Positions 36,804 to 50,005 of a stretch of DNA of 64,000 nucleotides are shown one piece after another. Each line of letters begins with the position of its first letter. The stretch's first letter is position 1. The notes below the pieces were generated by a model. It searched no databases. It saw nothing but the letters and a program-made list of their open reading frames with translations, and was not told the DNA's origin. The stretch is from Dermatemys mawii (lineage: Eukaryota > Chordata > Testudines > Dermatemydidae): NCBI GenBank assembly GCA_007922305.1, contig ML677374.1:8308094-8372093 (forward strand), in the 5' to 3' direction. The position numbers and the translations under genes are program-made.

Positions 36804-37439
36804 TACTAGACACAAGTTAACAACATAGGCATCAATAGCATGCCAAGTGACCTAGTTAAAGTAGTTGTGGGAATCTAATAATCCTGAATTTTGTGACACA
36901 TGTTCATTTACCGTATGAATTACTGAATTTATAATCTAATTTGGGCTTTTGCAGTAATTAGGCCACTATAATAGTGTTACATGGATGTGCTTTATAGCTG
37001 CCATTTAAAGAAAATGGTTGTCACTTTAACTTCTCTAAAGTGGACTTGGTTTTGGTATAAATGTACTCTACCAAAACAACAGACCTACCAAACCAAAACG
37101 TAGTGTGTTAAAAATGTTAAAACATGAAGTCATGCTTTAAAGTACAGCTGGGCTATAGGAATTACTGGTAGCAACTATGGAGCAAATAGTTACTGCAAAA
37201 ATTATTAAAAATACCAACAAAAACAAAGTATAAGACTTGAGGAGAGATGGGAAGGAAAATATTTGCAGGGAAAGGAATTCAGGAGTTACTCGATGATAGT
37301 ACAGGGCCGTTATCTGAGTGGAAAGATTTTACTAATCAAGACAAATTCCATGGACTTTTTTTCTGTACTCTTTGCCATAATTAATATGTAGTATGTGTTT
37401 TTATGCATTGTTTAGATTTGATTTTTTTGTAAATCCTAG

Positions 37440-37695
37440 GCCCTGAATGTAGTGCAGTGGTGCAACTGCATCACGTCTGGTGAAGATGCTCTCTGCTGAT
37501 GGGAGAGAGCTCTCCTGTTTGAATAATAAAACCACCTCCACAAGTGGCAGAAGTTATATCTGCAGGAGAAGCTCTCCACACTTGTTCCTTTCTCTGTGTA
37601 AATTGTCACTTGAGGCGTGAGGAGGGGAAAGTGTTGTTCATTCCCTGAGCTACATAAGTTCTGCTAACATAACCTATAGTGTAGACGTAGCCCTA
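37440..37695. mobile_element. MITE of the GTGTAGAC family, copy D
   Basis: Starts AGGCCCTGAATGTAG and ends ACCTATAGTGTAGACGTAGCCC. Inside are GGGAGAGAGCTCTCC and GGAGAAGCTCTCC segments. Adjacent to copy E. Confidence 0.65.
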
Positions 37696-37709
37696 GTTTT
37701 TGTGCTTAT

Positions 37710-38049
37710 GGATACGTCTGTACTGCAAAGACATACTGGTATAGTTGCATTCCTATAGCTATGCTGTAATGGAGTGTAGGCTGCATCTCCACCCTGTAGT
37801 GGAGATGCAGCCAACACCAATGGAAGGTGCTTATGTCTGTGTGGATTTTTCACACCTCTGACCAGAGTAGCTGTGCTGATGGAAACCCCCATTGTAGACA
37901 CAGCTGTGTCACTGGAAGAGGGCTTCCATTACTATAACTAACTTTGTTTGGGAAATTGGTTTTCCTACACTGACAGAAAAACTCCTTTTTGTTGGTGTAA
38001 GCTGGCTCTGTACTATAGAGCTATGCTGGTATAGTGTCTAATGTAGACA
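37710..38049. mobile_element. MITE of the GTGTAGAC family, copy E, with internal hairpin
   Basis: Starts GGATACGTCTGTACTGC and ends TAATGTAGACATACC. GTGTGGATTTTTCACACC and CCCATTGTAGACACAG are family landmarks. A perfect 14-bp inverted repeat (37779-37792 with 37799-37812, 6-base loop) lies inside. Confidence 0.65.
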
Positions 38050-38071
38050 TACCAGTTCCTTTGCTCTGCTG

Positions 38072-38442
38072 CAGGGCTTCTCAGACTTCTACCCTCTTCT
38101 GACAACAAAAATTACTACATGATCTCAGGAGGGGGAACTGAAGCCTGAACCCAACCAAGCCCTGCTGCCCCGGGAGGGAGGGGGCCAAGAGGCCAGGGAG
38201 GGGGGCAAGGGGCAGGGTCCAGAGTTGATCCTCACTGCCCCTGGCAGAGGTGAGTGGGCAAAGCCAAAGGCTTCAGCCCCTGCAAGGGGGGCCTGTAACC
38301 TGAGCCCTGCCGCCCAGGGCTTAGGTTTCGGTTCCAGGCAGTGGGGCTCAATCTTTGGCTTCAGCCTAGGCCCCAGCAAGTCTAAGCCAGCCCTGGTGAA
38401 CCCATTAAATTGGGGTCGCAACCCACAGTTTGAAAACCCCTG
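38072..38442 (+). mobile_element. Non-autonomous hAT-like element, 371 bp, GC-rich body
   Basis: Begins CAGGGCTTCTCAGAC and ends GTTTGAAAACCCCTG, which are imperfect inverted copies. Flanks CTCTGCTG and CTTTACTA match at 5 of 8 bases with only transitions, fitting an old duplication. The body is GC-rich and rich in AGCCC/GGGGCT runs and lies directly after another element (37710-38049). Confidence 0.7.
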
Positions 38443-38696
38443 CTTTACTAGATCTTAAATTTTAACAAATTCCATCCAAAACAAGACTCTTTGCCTATTG
38501 AAAAGTAGAGGGGGAAAATAACTTTTTCTTTGCAAATCTGTGAAAGTGAGGTAACTTAATTTTTTAAAAACTATGATAGCTTCACATTTTTCTGAAGCTG
38601 CAGATCAGTAGAAAAATAGACATAGTTTTTTTTAACTTTCCTCACTACCTTTCTCTGATATTGAAGACATAAGAGGAAGTATTTGCTTAAGGATTA

Positions 38697-39011
38697 GCAA
38701 CAGAAAAGAGAGGACTAAGGGGGGATATGATAGAGGTCTATAAAATCATGACTGTTGTGAAGAAAGCAAATGAGGAAGTGTTGTTTACGCCTTCCGATAA
38801 CACAAGAACCAGGGGTCACCAAATGAAATTAATAGGTAGCAGGCCTAGCCTCTGTTTGTTAGAAGCTGGGAATGGGCGACGGAATGGATTCCTTGATGAT
38901 TACTTGTCTTGTTCATTCCATCTGGGACACCTGGCTTTTGGCCACTGTCGGCAGACAGGATACTGAGCTAGATGGACCTTTGGTTTGACCCAGTATGGCC
39001 ATTCTTATGAA
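38697..39011 (+). mobile_element. CR1 LINE, 3'-end fragment
   Basis: Contains the CR1 tail sequence in + orientation: GGGGGATATGATAGAGGTCT, the GAAGCTGGGAATGGGCGAC segment, CTAGATGGACCTTTGG, and TATGGCCATTCTTATG at the 3' end. It is 5'-truncated, as is usual for CR1. Confidence 0.92.
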
Positions 39012-39119
39012 ATCTATCTGGTGAACTTTGGATTTTTTGTGAGCATTTTAGATGATAGTACAGCATATGTAGCGCACATTACAATTTATTGTAACATCCC
39101 TTTAAGATTTTGTGTGCTT

Positions 39120-39136
39120 AAAAAAAAAAAAAAAAA
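39120..39136 (+). repeat. Poly(A) run, 17 nt
   Basis: Seventeen A residues about 110 bp after the CR1 3' end. CR1 does not normally end in poly(A), so it is probably unrelated. Confidence 0.9.
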
Positions 39137-39668
39137 TGTCGTGAGCTGATGCGACAGTCATCAGGTTCACTCTTCCTCGGTACCAAATAATTCCGTCATT
39201 AAAGTGCTTTTCTGTAAATCAGCCATTGTTTCCCAAAGGATAACTACTGTTTGTACACGTACATGTGTGTGTGAATATAGTAAAACCTTTACACACGTGT
39301 GTATTGGAATACAATATTAAGTTTTGAAGCAGCCTAAAATCTTTAAAGACTGGGAACACTTAATAAAAATTTCCTTAATTAAAATGTCATGCATTATTCA
39401 AAAAGTGTACACTTAACTACAGAATTGATTTACAAGCACTAATTTAAGCCTTGTCTACCTCTAGAGGAACTCATGCTATTTCTACCCTATCCCATGACAT
39501 GTCTACTTAAAAAAAAATGGTTCAGTTTATTGTTATGATAACAACAATCATTGCAGTTTACCCCAGTATTGTGTTGGGGGTGAAGTCTAAATTAACTGAG
39601 GTTCAATCTGTTAGAATGCCATTGTGGATGTGACACACTAGCACAGTTGGTGTACTGCCAACACCGAG

Positions 39669-39999
39669 AGCTGTCATCTTTGTCATCTCCCTTAGCTGTC
39701 AAATTTCCTTAGTGAGTGAAATTTTAGTGTCTTGGCTGAGAACCTGCTGAGATGAAGCTAAGGGAATTACTGGAGTAGGGGAGTTTGGTGAGAAAGCTGG
39801 GGAGATAAGATGGGAGGGGCTGAGAAACTGTGGAGTTGAAGAAAGGCATTTCTGGTATGGTAATGTTGGTGAGGAGAAACATGGCTTGGGGAAATGTTTT
39901 TGGGGAGGGGAAAAGTAGGGGATGTGGCATGGGAGCAGAGAAGGGAGGCTCCTTGGCTGAGGTAGCTGTCAGATCTTACAGTTGTCAAAGATGATAGCT
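39669..39999. repeat. Widely spaced inverted arms (19 bp, 16 matched)
   Basis: Arm 39669-39687 and arm 39981-39999 are inverted copies separated by 293 bp of purine-rich sequence. Possibly the inner ends of a DNA element whose outer limits I could not set. Confidence 0.45.
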
Positions 40000-40199
40000 G
40001 CCTCTCCTGAATCAGGGTAAGGCAGCTCTACTTTAGATATAAGGACAAGCTTTACAGCACTTTAAGATGGCTAGTGTGGATGTGCTTAATTTTGATGCTT
40101 TAGTTAATTGTTCTGCAGACAACTGAGTGTTGAAGGTGTAGGTAAGACCGCACCTATATAGTCCTAAAGTACATTGTTTAGTAGAGGTTGTAAGTCTTA

Positions 40200-40219
40200 T
40201 TTTTTTTTTTTTTTTTTTT
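40200..40219 (+). repeat. Poly(T) run, 20 nt
   Basis: Twenty T residues. It could be the tail of a minus-strand retrocopy, but no retrocopy is recognised in the adjoining sequence. Confidence 0.9.
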
Positions 40220-41285
40220 GCTTTACTGTGAGTCAAACTAGCTATTATACCCAATTTTGTAAAGTAGACCCCTGAGTGAGGCAATTGAAGTTTAAATGCA
40301 AGTGGCTTGTGACAAGCAGTGTAAATATGTATGTAAAGGATAGAAGTTTATGTGGCTAATGTTTTATTTATAGATAATAGTATTTTAACAATCACAGGAA
40401 GCCAGAAAGAAATCAGTGAAAGCAGTGGTGAAAAAGAATGGGTAATAGTTACAGGTGATGCATACCAAAGTAATTATGTGCAGTTCTAAATATAAGAGGA
40501 TGGAAAAATTAATGTTTAGCAGAAAAGTGTATGTTTGGTTTATTTAAAGTAACACTCAACAAATCTTAGCTTTTAAAAATAATTTTTTCACTTAGTAGTT
40601 CTAAATTAAAACTATTCTTTAACGTCACCCAGTATCTTATCATATGTTTTGTATATGAAATGAAGCTTGCCAACAGTATGCTTAAATAAGGGCATAGACC
40701 TAGGTTGAAAAAGGGAGTTCAAAATTGTGGCCATTGCTTCTAAACATGTAGACAATCAAAGCTCCATGGCCAGGCTGTTCTGAGGGCAATGGGGAAGTGG
40801 GTGCACTCTTCTGCTTATACAATAGCCACAGCTGCACTTACACTTGTCTGTTTCCTCTAGGAGATAAATCTTGTCCGAAGCATGGTTTAACACTACCTGT
40901 TTGGTTTTTTTTAATGTCAAACTATTACCTACCAATCTGAGGCCCCTTCGCTTATGCTTCATCACTTATGCTATTAAATGTGTAGTCTGACTGTTCACTG
41001 TTCTTTGTGGGGAATTTTATTTGTAAATATTTTCCTCTAAGGCAAGTCATGGTCCTTGCAAAAAGAAGCAGATCTCAGTAAGACTTCTTATATCTGTTCA
41101 TGCTTGCCTATCTTTCTAAGCATCAGTGAAGGATTTTTTCCATGTAGTGTATAATTTACAAATATCTCAAATATTCACTACAAGAATTTATACTTCAGTC
41201 CTACAGAGGATCCTCTGGTATGGACTTTTACACCAGCAAGGAATCCTAATGAAGTCATTAGGGCCTTTAGACTCGGGTTTGGAAG

Positions 41286-41456
41286 AGGTTAGCTAACTTG
41301 CTAGCTACCACATGTTAACAGTCTAGTATAAATAAAGCAGTGTGCTTTTAATGTGTGATGAACTGATCAAGTTGAAACCTTTAATTTGACCAGTTTAACA
41401 TGTTTACAGCACCCTGCCTTGTTAACAATTTAATGTAGACCTGTTAGCTAACACCT
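41286..41456. mobile_element. Foldback/MITE element with TTAGCTAAC ends, 171 bp
   Basis: Left AGGTTAGCTAAC and right GTTAGCTAACACCT are inverted with a 2-bp indel; an inner pair TGTTAACA is also mirrored. No clear TSD. Confidence 0.5.
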
Positions 41457-42451
41457 TTCAAATCTTAGACATGGGCTTGGAGTTAATACCAGGGTAGAAG
41501 TCTGTGCTGGCAGATCATGTGCTGGGTTGGGACTTTAGTAGTTTGAAGGGGGAAAAAAACCAAACTGACTGACTAAAAAGAACATCTGAATCTATAAAAT
41601 TTCATTCTAGTTAATTGACTCTTGTTTTTTGTTGTGATCCAAATATTTCTGAATTTTCTACTGTTGAGTTAGACAACACATGATGTTAAACAGATAAACA
41701 TTCACAAAACTGAACATTTTCCACTGAAACGTCTAACTGGTCTGTGATCAAAAGTGCATTAATTTGGAAGTTATTTCATGCGAGGGGGAGGTCAAGTTAG
41801 TAATACCAAGATTTTTGATACTGGCTGGTACTTTTAATGAGTGGTATCAATATTGTAGCTATACATTGACATGCATTGCAGTTTAGGTTGTCATCATATA
41901 TCATTCTTCTCGCTTGCGGGGGAATATACTTTTGCCATAATCTGTCTGGGAGTTATTGTTTTTATAAGAAAATGTTTTAAAAATTCACTGTTAAATTTAA
42001 TAACTACTTAATATGCCATTTTTGTATTACTGTGTACATCTTAAATTTGAAGTGAAACAATAGACTGGAACATCTCTATCAGGGTAAATAAGCTATTTTA
42101 CAAAAGATCTGAATAGCTGTGTTGGAGACATTCCAAACTGTTGGACAAGCAAACTTTATTTCAGGTGGCTCGAGCTTCCATGAAATAATTACATTTTTGT
42201 ACATGATTTGCTAGGTTTGATTTTATAGGCTGTTAGAACAGCTTCGGCATTAAAGGAAGGCTAATGCTATGTCTTTAGCTATTGCAGTGTGTATGCAGTG
42301 TGAATTGAGGATAAACTTATGTCAGTCTTAACATTAAATGTCCTGCCTTTGGTCAGCTTGTGAACTCTCCAAGTTACCATATTAAGTTTTTTAAAGTGCT
42401 TAGTAAGAGGTCTGAAGACTAATGATAAAGGCAGTAGGCAGGATCACCAAC

Positions 42452-42935
42452 ATAAGAACGTCCGTACTGGGTCAGACCAAAGATCTATCTAGCCCAGCAT
42501 CTTCTTTTCCGACAGTGACCAAGGCCAGGTTCCCCAGAGGGAATGAACAGAACAGATAATCGTCAAGTGATCCATCCCCTGTGGCCCATTCCCAGCTTCT
42601 GGCAAATAGAGACTAGGAATACCATCCCTGCCCATCCTTGTTAATAGCCATTGAAGGGATCTGTCCTCCATGAATTTATCTAGTTCTTTTTTTTAAAATC
42701 CTCTTATAGGCTTGACCTTCACAGCATCCTTTGGAAAGGAGTTCCACAGGTTGACTGGGCATTATGTGAAAAAATACTTCTACCTATTAATTTTATTTGG
42801 TGACCCCTAATTCTTGTGTTATCAGAAGGAGTAAATAACACTTACTTATTTTCTTTCTCACCAGTCATGATTTTATAGACCTCGATCATATCCCCCTTAG
42901 TCGTCTCTTCTCCAAGCTGATAAGTCCCAAGTCCT
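42452..42935 (-). mobile_element. CR1 LINE, 3'-end fragment (minus strand)
   Basis: Reverse-complement CR1 tail: ATAAGAACGTCCGTACTGGG at the 3' end of the element, then GAGGGAATGAACAGAACAG, CTCCATGAATTTATCTAGTT and TCATATCCCCCTTAGTCG. It is a longer copy of the family seen at 38697. Confidence 0.93.
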
Positions 42936-42939
42936 AGTA

Positions 42940-45900
42940 GTAGCTTTCTTTAAGGAGTAGACACCTAGAAAAAGTTTATGGAGTTGAAATATTGCATCTC
43001 AGACTTAAACCGCTAGTACTCTTTAAGCTGCTGTGCCTAACACTGCATTGATCATAGCTTTCCGAGTTTACAGAAGATACATGCTGATAAATAATATTTT
43101 AGCATCTTATCCTATGGTATATTCTGATGGCATTAACAGTATAATTGACAAATATGTAATAAATGCATTCTTTTCTTATGAATTGTTACAACCCCACTTC
43201 TTCAGTAGGCCAACATCTTTAAAGTTTTATTATCCCCTTTGAGCCTACGCTCAGGTCTGGGGAAAAAATAAACTTTGCCAATCTAGCTGGAGCTAGACTG
43301 GAGGTAGTCCCCAAAGAGTATCTTCTACCTTGTTTCTTCAAAAACCCTTTGTCTTTTCTGGACCTTACTTTAACTGTGCCATTGTTTCCTGTTTGTTTTC
43401 CACCAACAGTCTCTTTTGATTTAACTCATTCCAGTCATGCAGGATAATATCAAACAGATAACCTGTGACACCTTGGATAGTCATAAAAATAATATAGATC
43501 TTCATTTGTCACAAGGATATAAAGGTTAAAATGTCTGGAATTCTTATCTGTGGAAGTTATTGCAATTGCTTTAGGGTATTGTGAGTGACGAATAGGTCTG
43601 TTTCTGCCACTAACACTGCAAATAAATATTATTTATTAATAGCTTCAGATCCACTGACTCTTTAAAAACATCGACCATTTAGTTGCTTATCTGAAACTTA
43701 GTAGCCTGAACCAGACCCTCCATTCCAGGCCTTATTTCCTTATCGGGTAAGTCCTCCTGGGTGATTTTGAAGATTCTATAGAGGTCATAAAGTCAGCTGC
43801 ACAAAAGCTACTTTACAAAATGCATTTTATGTGAGCTGCTATTTTCATGCTGCTGCAGAATAATATGCATTGTAAGTTACTTGAAGCTGATTCTAGAAAT
43901 GAATGGATACGTGGGTATTTGAGAAATATTCTTTATATTTTTAAGATGCTATAGTGAAAGTAAAATACAGTAAGTACAAAAGGAAAAGCGATATTCTATT
44001 TCTGAACATAGGGTTTCAGATACCCTATTTGTGTGATGTGCAAAAGCAATCCAAGAATATATAGTAAAGTATCGAGGGTAGCAAATAGATAACAAACAGT
44101 TGTCTTACATTTCCATTTTACTGGGTGATTTTTATGATTCAGAATTTAAGAGAAGTAGATCAGGCAGACGGTGATTGTGAAGCCAGATAGGATATGTCTG
44201 TCTGAAAAGCTGTCAGGAATTTTCTTTTGTTAAGCAAATTCCAAAAGGTGATGGAGACAAATTTACTTTTGATACAAGGCTTGTAATATCTGAAAGGTAA
44301 AATTAGGCTCACTTTTTTGCCTTGATTTTTTTTGTTTGTTCTGTGTTATGCGAGACTTGGTGAAAGCAACTGGTAAGCATATGAAAGAGGAGAAAAACCT
44401 GAGGTGGAACTGGAAGCTTAGCAAAGAAAAGGCATTGCCATTTAAGGAATAATTGAATTGAACAAAATGAAGGAACAAAATGATTGTTTATTAAAAAACT
44501 GAAAAGTCTGAGCGAAGGTGAGATTAAATGATTGGTCCGAAGGTAGCGGGTTATCTTCAATTGATTGTTCACAGTCGGTTGCAGATTGATCTCCTTGTTC
44601 TCTCTCTTTTTTTTTTTTTCTCCGTTGAAATTATCCCACGTGTGATAAATCCGAAGTAAAAAAAACACTTTTTGTTTGGTATTGGTAAAGCTTTTAACCA
44701 AAACTTAGGGGTCTTGCAGTTATAGTTTAACAAGTCACGACTATTGTTTTAATAGTGTGAATATATCCAGAACAGACAAGAAAATAAGTAAAAAGAGAGA
44801 TCTGGGAAAATGATTGAACCTGCCGATGTTATTGTAACACCAACTTTCCTTCAGGTGATCATTCCAGGAACTTTTTAGTTTTAAGAGCATTTAAGGGGAA
44901 ACAAAAGTTAATTTTTAAAATTTTCTGTTGATTGGCTCCTGTTTCTGTGAATTCAGAGAACATATGAACTTAAGATGTTCACGAATAAACATTAGCACAA
45001 GTAACTATAATGACCAAGCTTATTACATGCCTTTCTGTATTTAAATCTAAATACTGTATAAGCAAGTAGAAGTAGTTCTTCCAAAATAGATGTATGTATA
45101 TTAGTCATATTATCACATTTTTGTGACTCGGTTCAAATTGCTGTAGAGAGATTCCAATGTAACATTGCCTGTAAATTTCATAAACGTTATGAACAGACGG
45201 AATTTATTTTTCCCCCCACCTCTTAGTCACCATGACAAGTTAATCCAGGCTCTTCTGAGCCTCTGATGTGTTATCTTCTCTTGATCATTGTAAGGTCTGA
45301 CACAATAAAACATATGTTGGAAGATTCAGTTTTAATTCTAGAAACTAAATACAATAAGTCACTTAACCTGCAAGATGCCAGTGGTCAGTTTGGGGTGAGG
45401 GAAGTGTCCAAGTAGTGAATTTGAATTATATAACAAGATCAAAGAAGGAAGGCAAATTAATACCTACTGTAATATCCTCCATGAGGTTGTCTTGCATATA
45501 GTAGTTGTAGGTACAATTATTTTAGTAGGTGAGCTTTGTGAATTTATGACCACGGTAAGGAATCCAGTCTACGTCTTGAAGTGGGGTAGTTTATGCCACC
45601 AATTTTTGAGGCAGTATGAATAGTTCAAGTTCCACATGCTAATAATGATCATGCATACCTAGATCGAGCTAGAATTGAGCTGTCCCAAAAACAATTTTCC
45701 AAAAATGTTGAGGTTTTGAGATTTTTTTTTTTGTTTGGCTGTGGGATGAAACTGGAAATTTTTTTAAAAAAATTGAGCAAGACAAAGAACACAACCACCT
45801 CAGAATAGCCAATAGTAAATTGTAACCTGTTGATTAGAGCATGAGCCTGGGTTGTGGAGACCAAGGTTAAAGTTCTGGTGTGTGTGTCTGTCCGTCCACC

Positions 45901-48900
45901 CCAATCCTGAACCCAAGAGACCATCTGGATGAAATTTATGTTGAAACATGTACGTTTTCACAAAACGATTAGTTTTTGACCAAACGGACCTGAATCTGCA
46001 GATTGTTCCAGTGCTTCTGTTGTTTTTCTAGCCAGTGGCAGCATAAAATTAACAAGGCTCTGGTCAGTTTCTCTACTGCTACAAATCTTTGGCACCGACT
46101 AACCAGAACCTGACACAAAGAATGAAAACTTCTAAACTGATGTCTGGGGATGCTATCCTGGTAATGGTCCCAGCAGCTGGAGAGGAGGTGGGGACTAGGC
46201 TGTTCAATAAAGCATTACTCCTGATCCCCACTGGTAAATTTCCTTCCTCTTCTTTTTTGTAGTTAAGCCAGTGAGTACTCTGACTAATATGTGTGTGAAT
46301 TTTTCAAGCCCTGGTCAAATATATTAAGCTAGAAATTGATACCGTTTTAACAAGAAATCAAAAGAATGGTCCGTATCAGGATAGTTGAAACTAAAGAAAT
46401 AAGGACATTCTGAATGACGTTATCCTTTTTCTGTGCATGGAAGTACTGGAAATACCTCTGGGCGGCACACTGTTTATTAGCGAAGAATAAACTGTCCAAC
46501 TTTTCAGTATTGCCTTCAGTATCTGCCCTTTTTGTGTACGAAGTAACTCTGTGCTGTATATTTTAATCTCATGGATTTTTTGCATGGCTGGTGAGATCAC
46601 AGTCTGATTCATCTGTTTCAGAGGCTGGTCATTTTAATTAATTTTTGAGTTACTGATTCTAACTTAGTCTAAAAGCTCTGTTTTTAGGATAATTAACACA
46701 GCTTCTAAGAGTCTATAATTGGAATTTTCAAATTAGAATTTGTTTCCATTTCATATTCCTGTTGACTGAGTTGTGTACACCCATTTAGTTTCACTAATGC
46801 ATTTTTGTGAGTATTAGTGTTTTGAATTACAATAAAATAAATTACTTAGAATTCTATGTTCATTGCCTAATTAAATGCAGATGTAAGAAATCCCTTTAAG
46901 TAAGAGAGCTCATGTTTTAAAAATACTGTACTAGCATCAATAATGAAACAATGATGTTGTCTTATGAAAGAAATGTAAATATTTGTGCCTACAGACAGGA
47001 GAAGTGTATATATATTTAATCATGTATTGTAAGTCCACAGTTAGGTATAAGCCACAGGAAAATTCAGGTTTTTAAAAACTACTACAGAACTTGAAATTTG
47101 AGTGAGAGGACAACCATTAACTGCTACTGTGCCTTGCACAATGCGGTTCTTAAAAATTATACCATTAATATAGTAGGAAGCACAAAAGTAAACAGCAGTT
47201 TGACTCAACTCCCATCAACAACAGCATTCTATCATCACTTCCCTCTTGTTTTGTCTTCACACTCAAATTAACCGAATTGTTGATTTTTCTCCAGAAGGAT
47301 GAAATACAAGAATTATGTATAAAGGTCTTACTAACCTGATTGCTATTTTCTCCCCCCCCCCTTCTTCCTCAGTTTCCCTTTCTCCTTGTTTATTTTGTGT
47401 TCAATGTTCATCCTCTTCCTTTGTCTCTTATATACGTAACTTTATTTTTTTTTTTTACAAGAAAATAACTCTTCATTTGTGTGTTGTTCCCCCTCCCCTA
47501 CTGTGTTATCTGCTATCTTTACTTTCTCATAGTCTTTTCCTGCTACCTAACATCCTGAATTAGGAGCTTCAATAGGCAGGATTCCTTCCTCTTTCCTTTC
47601 CTCAAAGATAGTGGATATTTTAGCTAGGGAGAGGCAAGCTCCTGATCAAGCAGTCTAAGAAAGTTAAACTGGAGGAGAAGGAAGTAGGCATTCAAATTGA
47701 CTTGATGCATAGTGTTGTTAAATGAAATTTCCATCAGTGGAATGTAAATGCTGTTAGATTTAACTCTTGCACGTTGTCCAAGACGTTTTAAAATCCAGGC
47801 ATTTAACATGCTAAAATGTTTTGGAACTTCAGCTACTGATTACAGCAGCATTGTAGAGAATACAAGAATTGATTGTGGTAGATAACCAATTCATTTCACA
47901 TGAAGATTGTACAGGAGATTTTTCAAAGCCCACAGTGTTTCAGTTACTGAATTCTGAATCAGTTGATCTGGAGTGTGTTATATCGTTAGATGTGATGAAG
48001 AACTATATGCATTACTTACCAGACTTTCTGTCAGAGATAGAAGTAGAAAAAATTGGAAAAATATTTGGTCCAAACTCTCTCTCAGCAAATGTATAAAGTC
48101 CTTGGATAGGCTGACATTACAACATCCTGCCTGTCTCTTATGGTTTTCTGTAGTAACTGTCACCGTAGTATCTATGCACTTCCTAAGCTACCTTCTGAAT
48201 ATAAAGAAGAATGCTCTTTTGAAAGCTTTTTGAAGCCTTTACAAAGAGATGAATAAGGAGCTAAATAATACTGAATGAAGACTAATACATATGCTGAACA
48301 GCTGATTTGTAGTTACTATATGCTTGTTCAACACTCATGTTTTGTTGTCTGTTTCTTGGCATTAGGCAGGATGACTATACAGTTCTGGTCACCAACGCAG
48401 CTTTATAAAACAATGAGCCACTAAGGGATCTTGAATAGTGAATATTAATAAAGCTAATATATGAAATTTCAAAATCGTAAGACAGAAGATAAGGAGACTA
48501 TCACCAATGTGGTAATGACCCAGCTGCTTCAGCCAAAATAAAAAGCATAACTTGCAATTTAAATTATTTCTGGCTTGGAACAAATTTTAAATAACTGATT
48601 AATGCATGAGATGCAGAAAATGAATTTTCTTTAGTAGAAGTGCTAATTATTCAAACAACTGTAAATAAAAACTTATCTGGTATGCTGTTTATGCCTCTTG
48701 GATGTGTCGGATTACTTCCCAATTTTTAGGTTATTTATTTAGTGACAATAAGTTTCTTGATGGTACAGCATGTCATTAAAAAAAAATTGTCTAGAGCTGG
48801 TGACAAGTAATCTGTGCAGATCTTTATACAAAAGATATATTTAGGGACGAACAGTTTTTTGGAAATGAGAAGGAATATTTTTCTTCACCTAAAAATCATT

Positions 48901-49545
48901 TTTTCTTTGGTTATGCTGAAATCAGTTTATAGCCCCAAAATAAATGGAAAACAGAGGCTTGTTCATGAAGATATGATGGCTTTCTTAGATCTCTCCCCCC
49001 CCCCCCAAGTCTCACTCTCCCCCACTAAAAGAGAGGAGATTGCCAGAAATGAACTGGAAGTAAAATCCTCAGAATTTTAATTTAAATTTTATAATTACTT
49101 TTTTAAGATGAAAATTAAAAGCAGTTCCTGAAAAAGGAGTTGGTTTCCATTACTTACAACTCAAAATAATGTCCCGTCACCCTTCCGTCCTCTTTATAGA
49201 CTGTAGGTTCCAGATCCAGATAAATCTTTCAACGAGGGCTGCCAAAAAGAAGTGAAAGTTGTGTATATATATATTTTTCATCTAAAAGGTCCCAAATCTT
49301 CTACAGATAGTTTTCAGTCTGTTTATATATGGCCATGAGTAGATAACAAATTTATCATAATCTGTTTAAAATATTTACTGACTTTAAATTTAAAAGTGAA
49401 CTACCAAGCTAAAATAGAAGTTGAGTTAGTCTCAGATTTTGGTGTTGACAACTTCCACTGGCAAATCTCTTAGGTGGGACTTCAGTATTCAGCAAATAAA
49501 CTTTATCAGACATTTATAGAATTCACAATGACCTTGACACATTAG
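42940..49545. other. NLK intron 1, mostly unfeatured
   Basis: Apart from the SINE head at 45806 there are only homopolymer runs (T near 44610, 45721 and 47448; C near 48994). No exon of NLK or of a nested gene is recognised. Confidence 0.5.
45806..45875 (+). mobile_element. tRNA-derived SINE head, degraded
   Basis: TGTTGATTAGAGCATGAGCCTGGG..GGAGACCAAGGTTAAAGTTCT resembles a tRNA-like SINE head (box A region and a GGTTCAAATTCC-type box B). No body or tail is recognised. Confidence 0.45.
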
Positions 49546-49549
49546 GGAA

Positions 49550-50005
49550 CTGGTCTGAATTGATCAAGATGAACTTCAGTTAAATGTAGTATTTTGCACT
49601 TGATTTAGGAAGGCAATATGAAATGCACAACTGCTAAATGGGGAATGACTGTCTAGTACTGCAGAAAAGGATCTCGGGGTTATAGCAGATCACAAATTGA
49701 ATGAGTCAACTGTGTGATACAACTGCGAAAAAGACGAATAAATTCTGGGGTGTATTAACAGGAATGTTGCATGTCAGACACGGAACGCGATTGTCCTGCT
49801 CTGCTTGGCATTGGTGAGGCCTGAGCTGGAATACTGTGTCCTGTTCTGGGTACCACACTTTATGAAAGATGTGGGCAAACTGGTGAGAGTCCAGAGGAGA
49901 GCAACAAAAACGAGAAAAGGTTAAAAAGCCTGGGCATGTTTACTCTTGGGGGGAAAAAAAGACTTAGGGAGAACCTGATAAGTTTTCAGATATGTCGAGC
50001 GTTGT
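49550..50005 (+). mobile_element. CR1 LINE fragment, upstream part of the 3' region
   Basis: Matches the CR1 segment around the end of ORF2: AATGGGGAATGACT, GATCTCGGGGTTATAG, GCTGGAATACTGTGTCCTG, GTTCTGGGTACCACA and AGAGTCCAGAGGAGAGCAAC. Stops break the frame. It lies just upstream, in element coordinates, of the segment kept at 38697 and 42452. Confidence 0.88.

Noticed and set aside
44309..44701. 130-codon minus-strand open frame in intron 1
   Set aside because: No recognisable domain. It crosses a poly-T run that gives a Lys stretch; chance frame.
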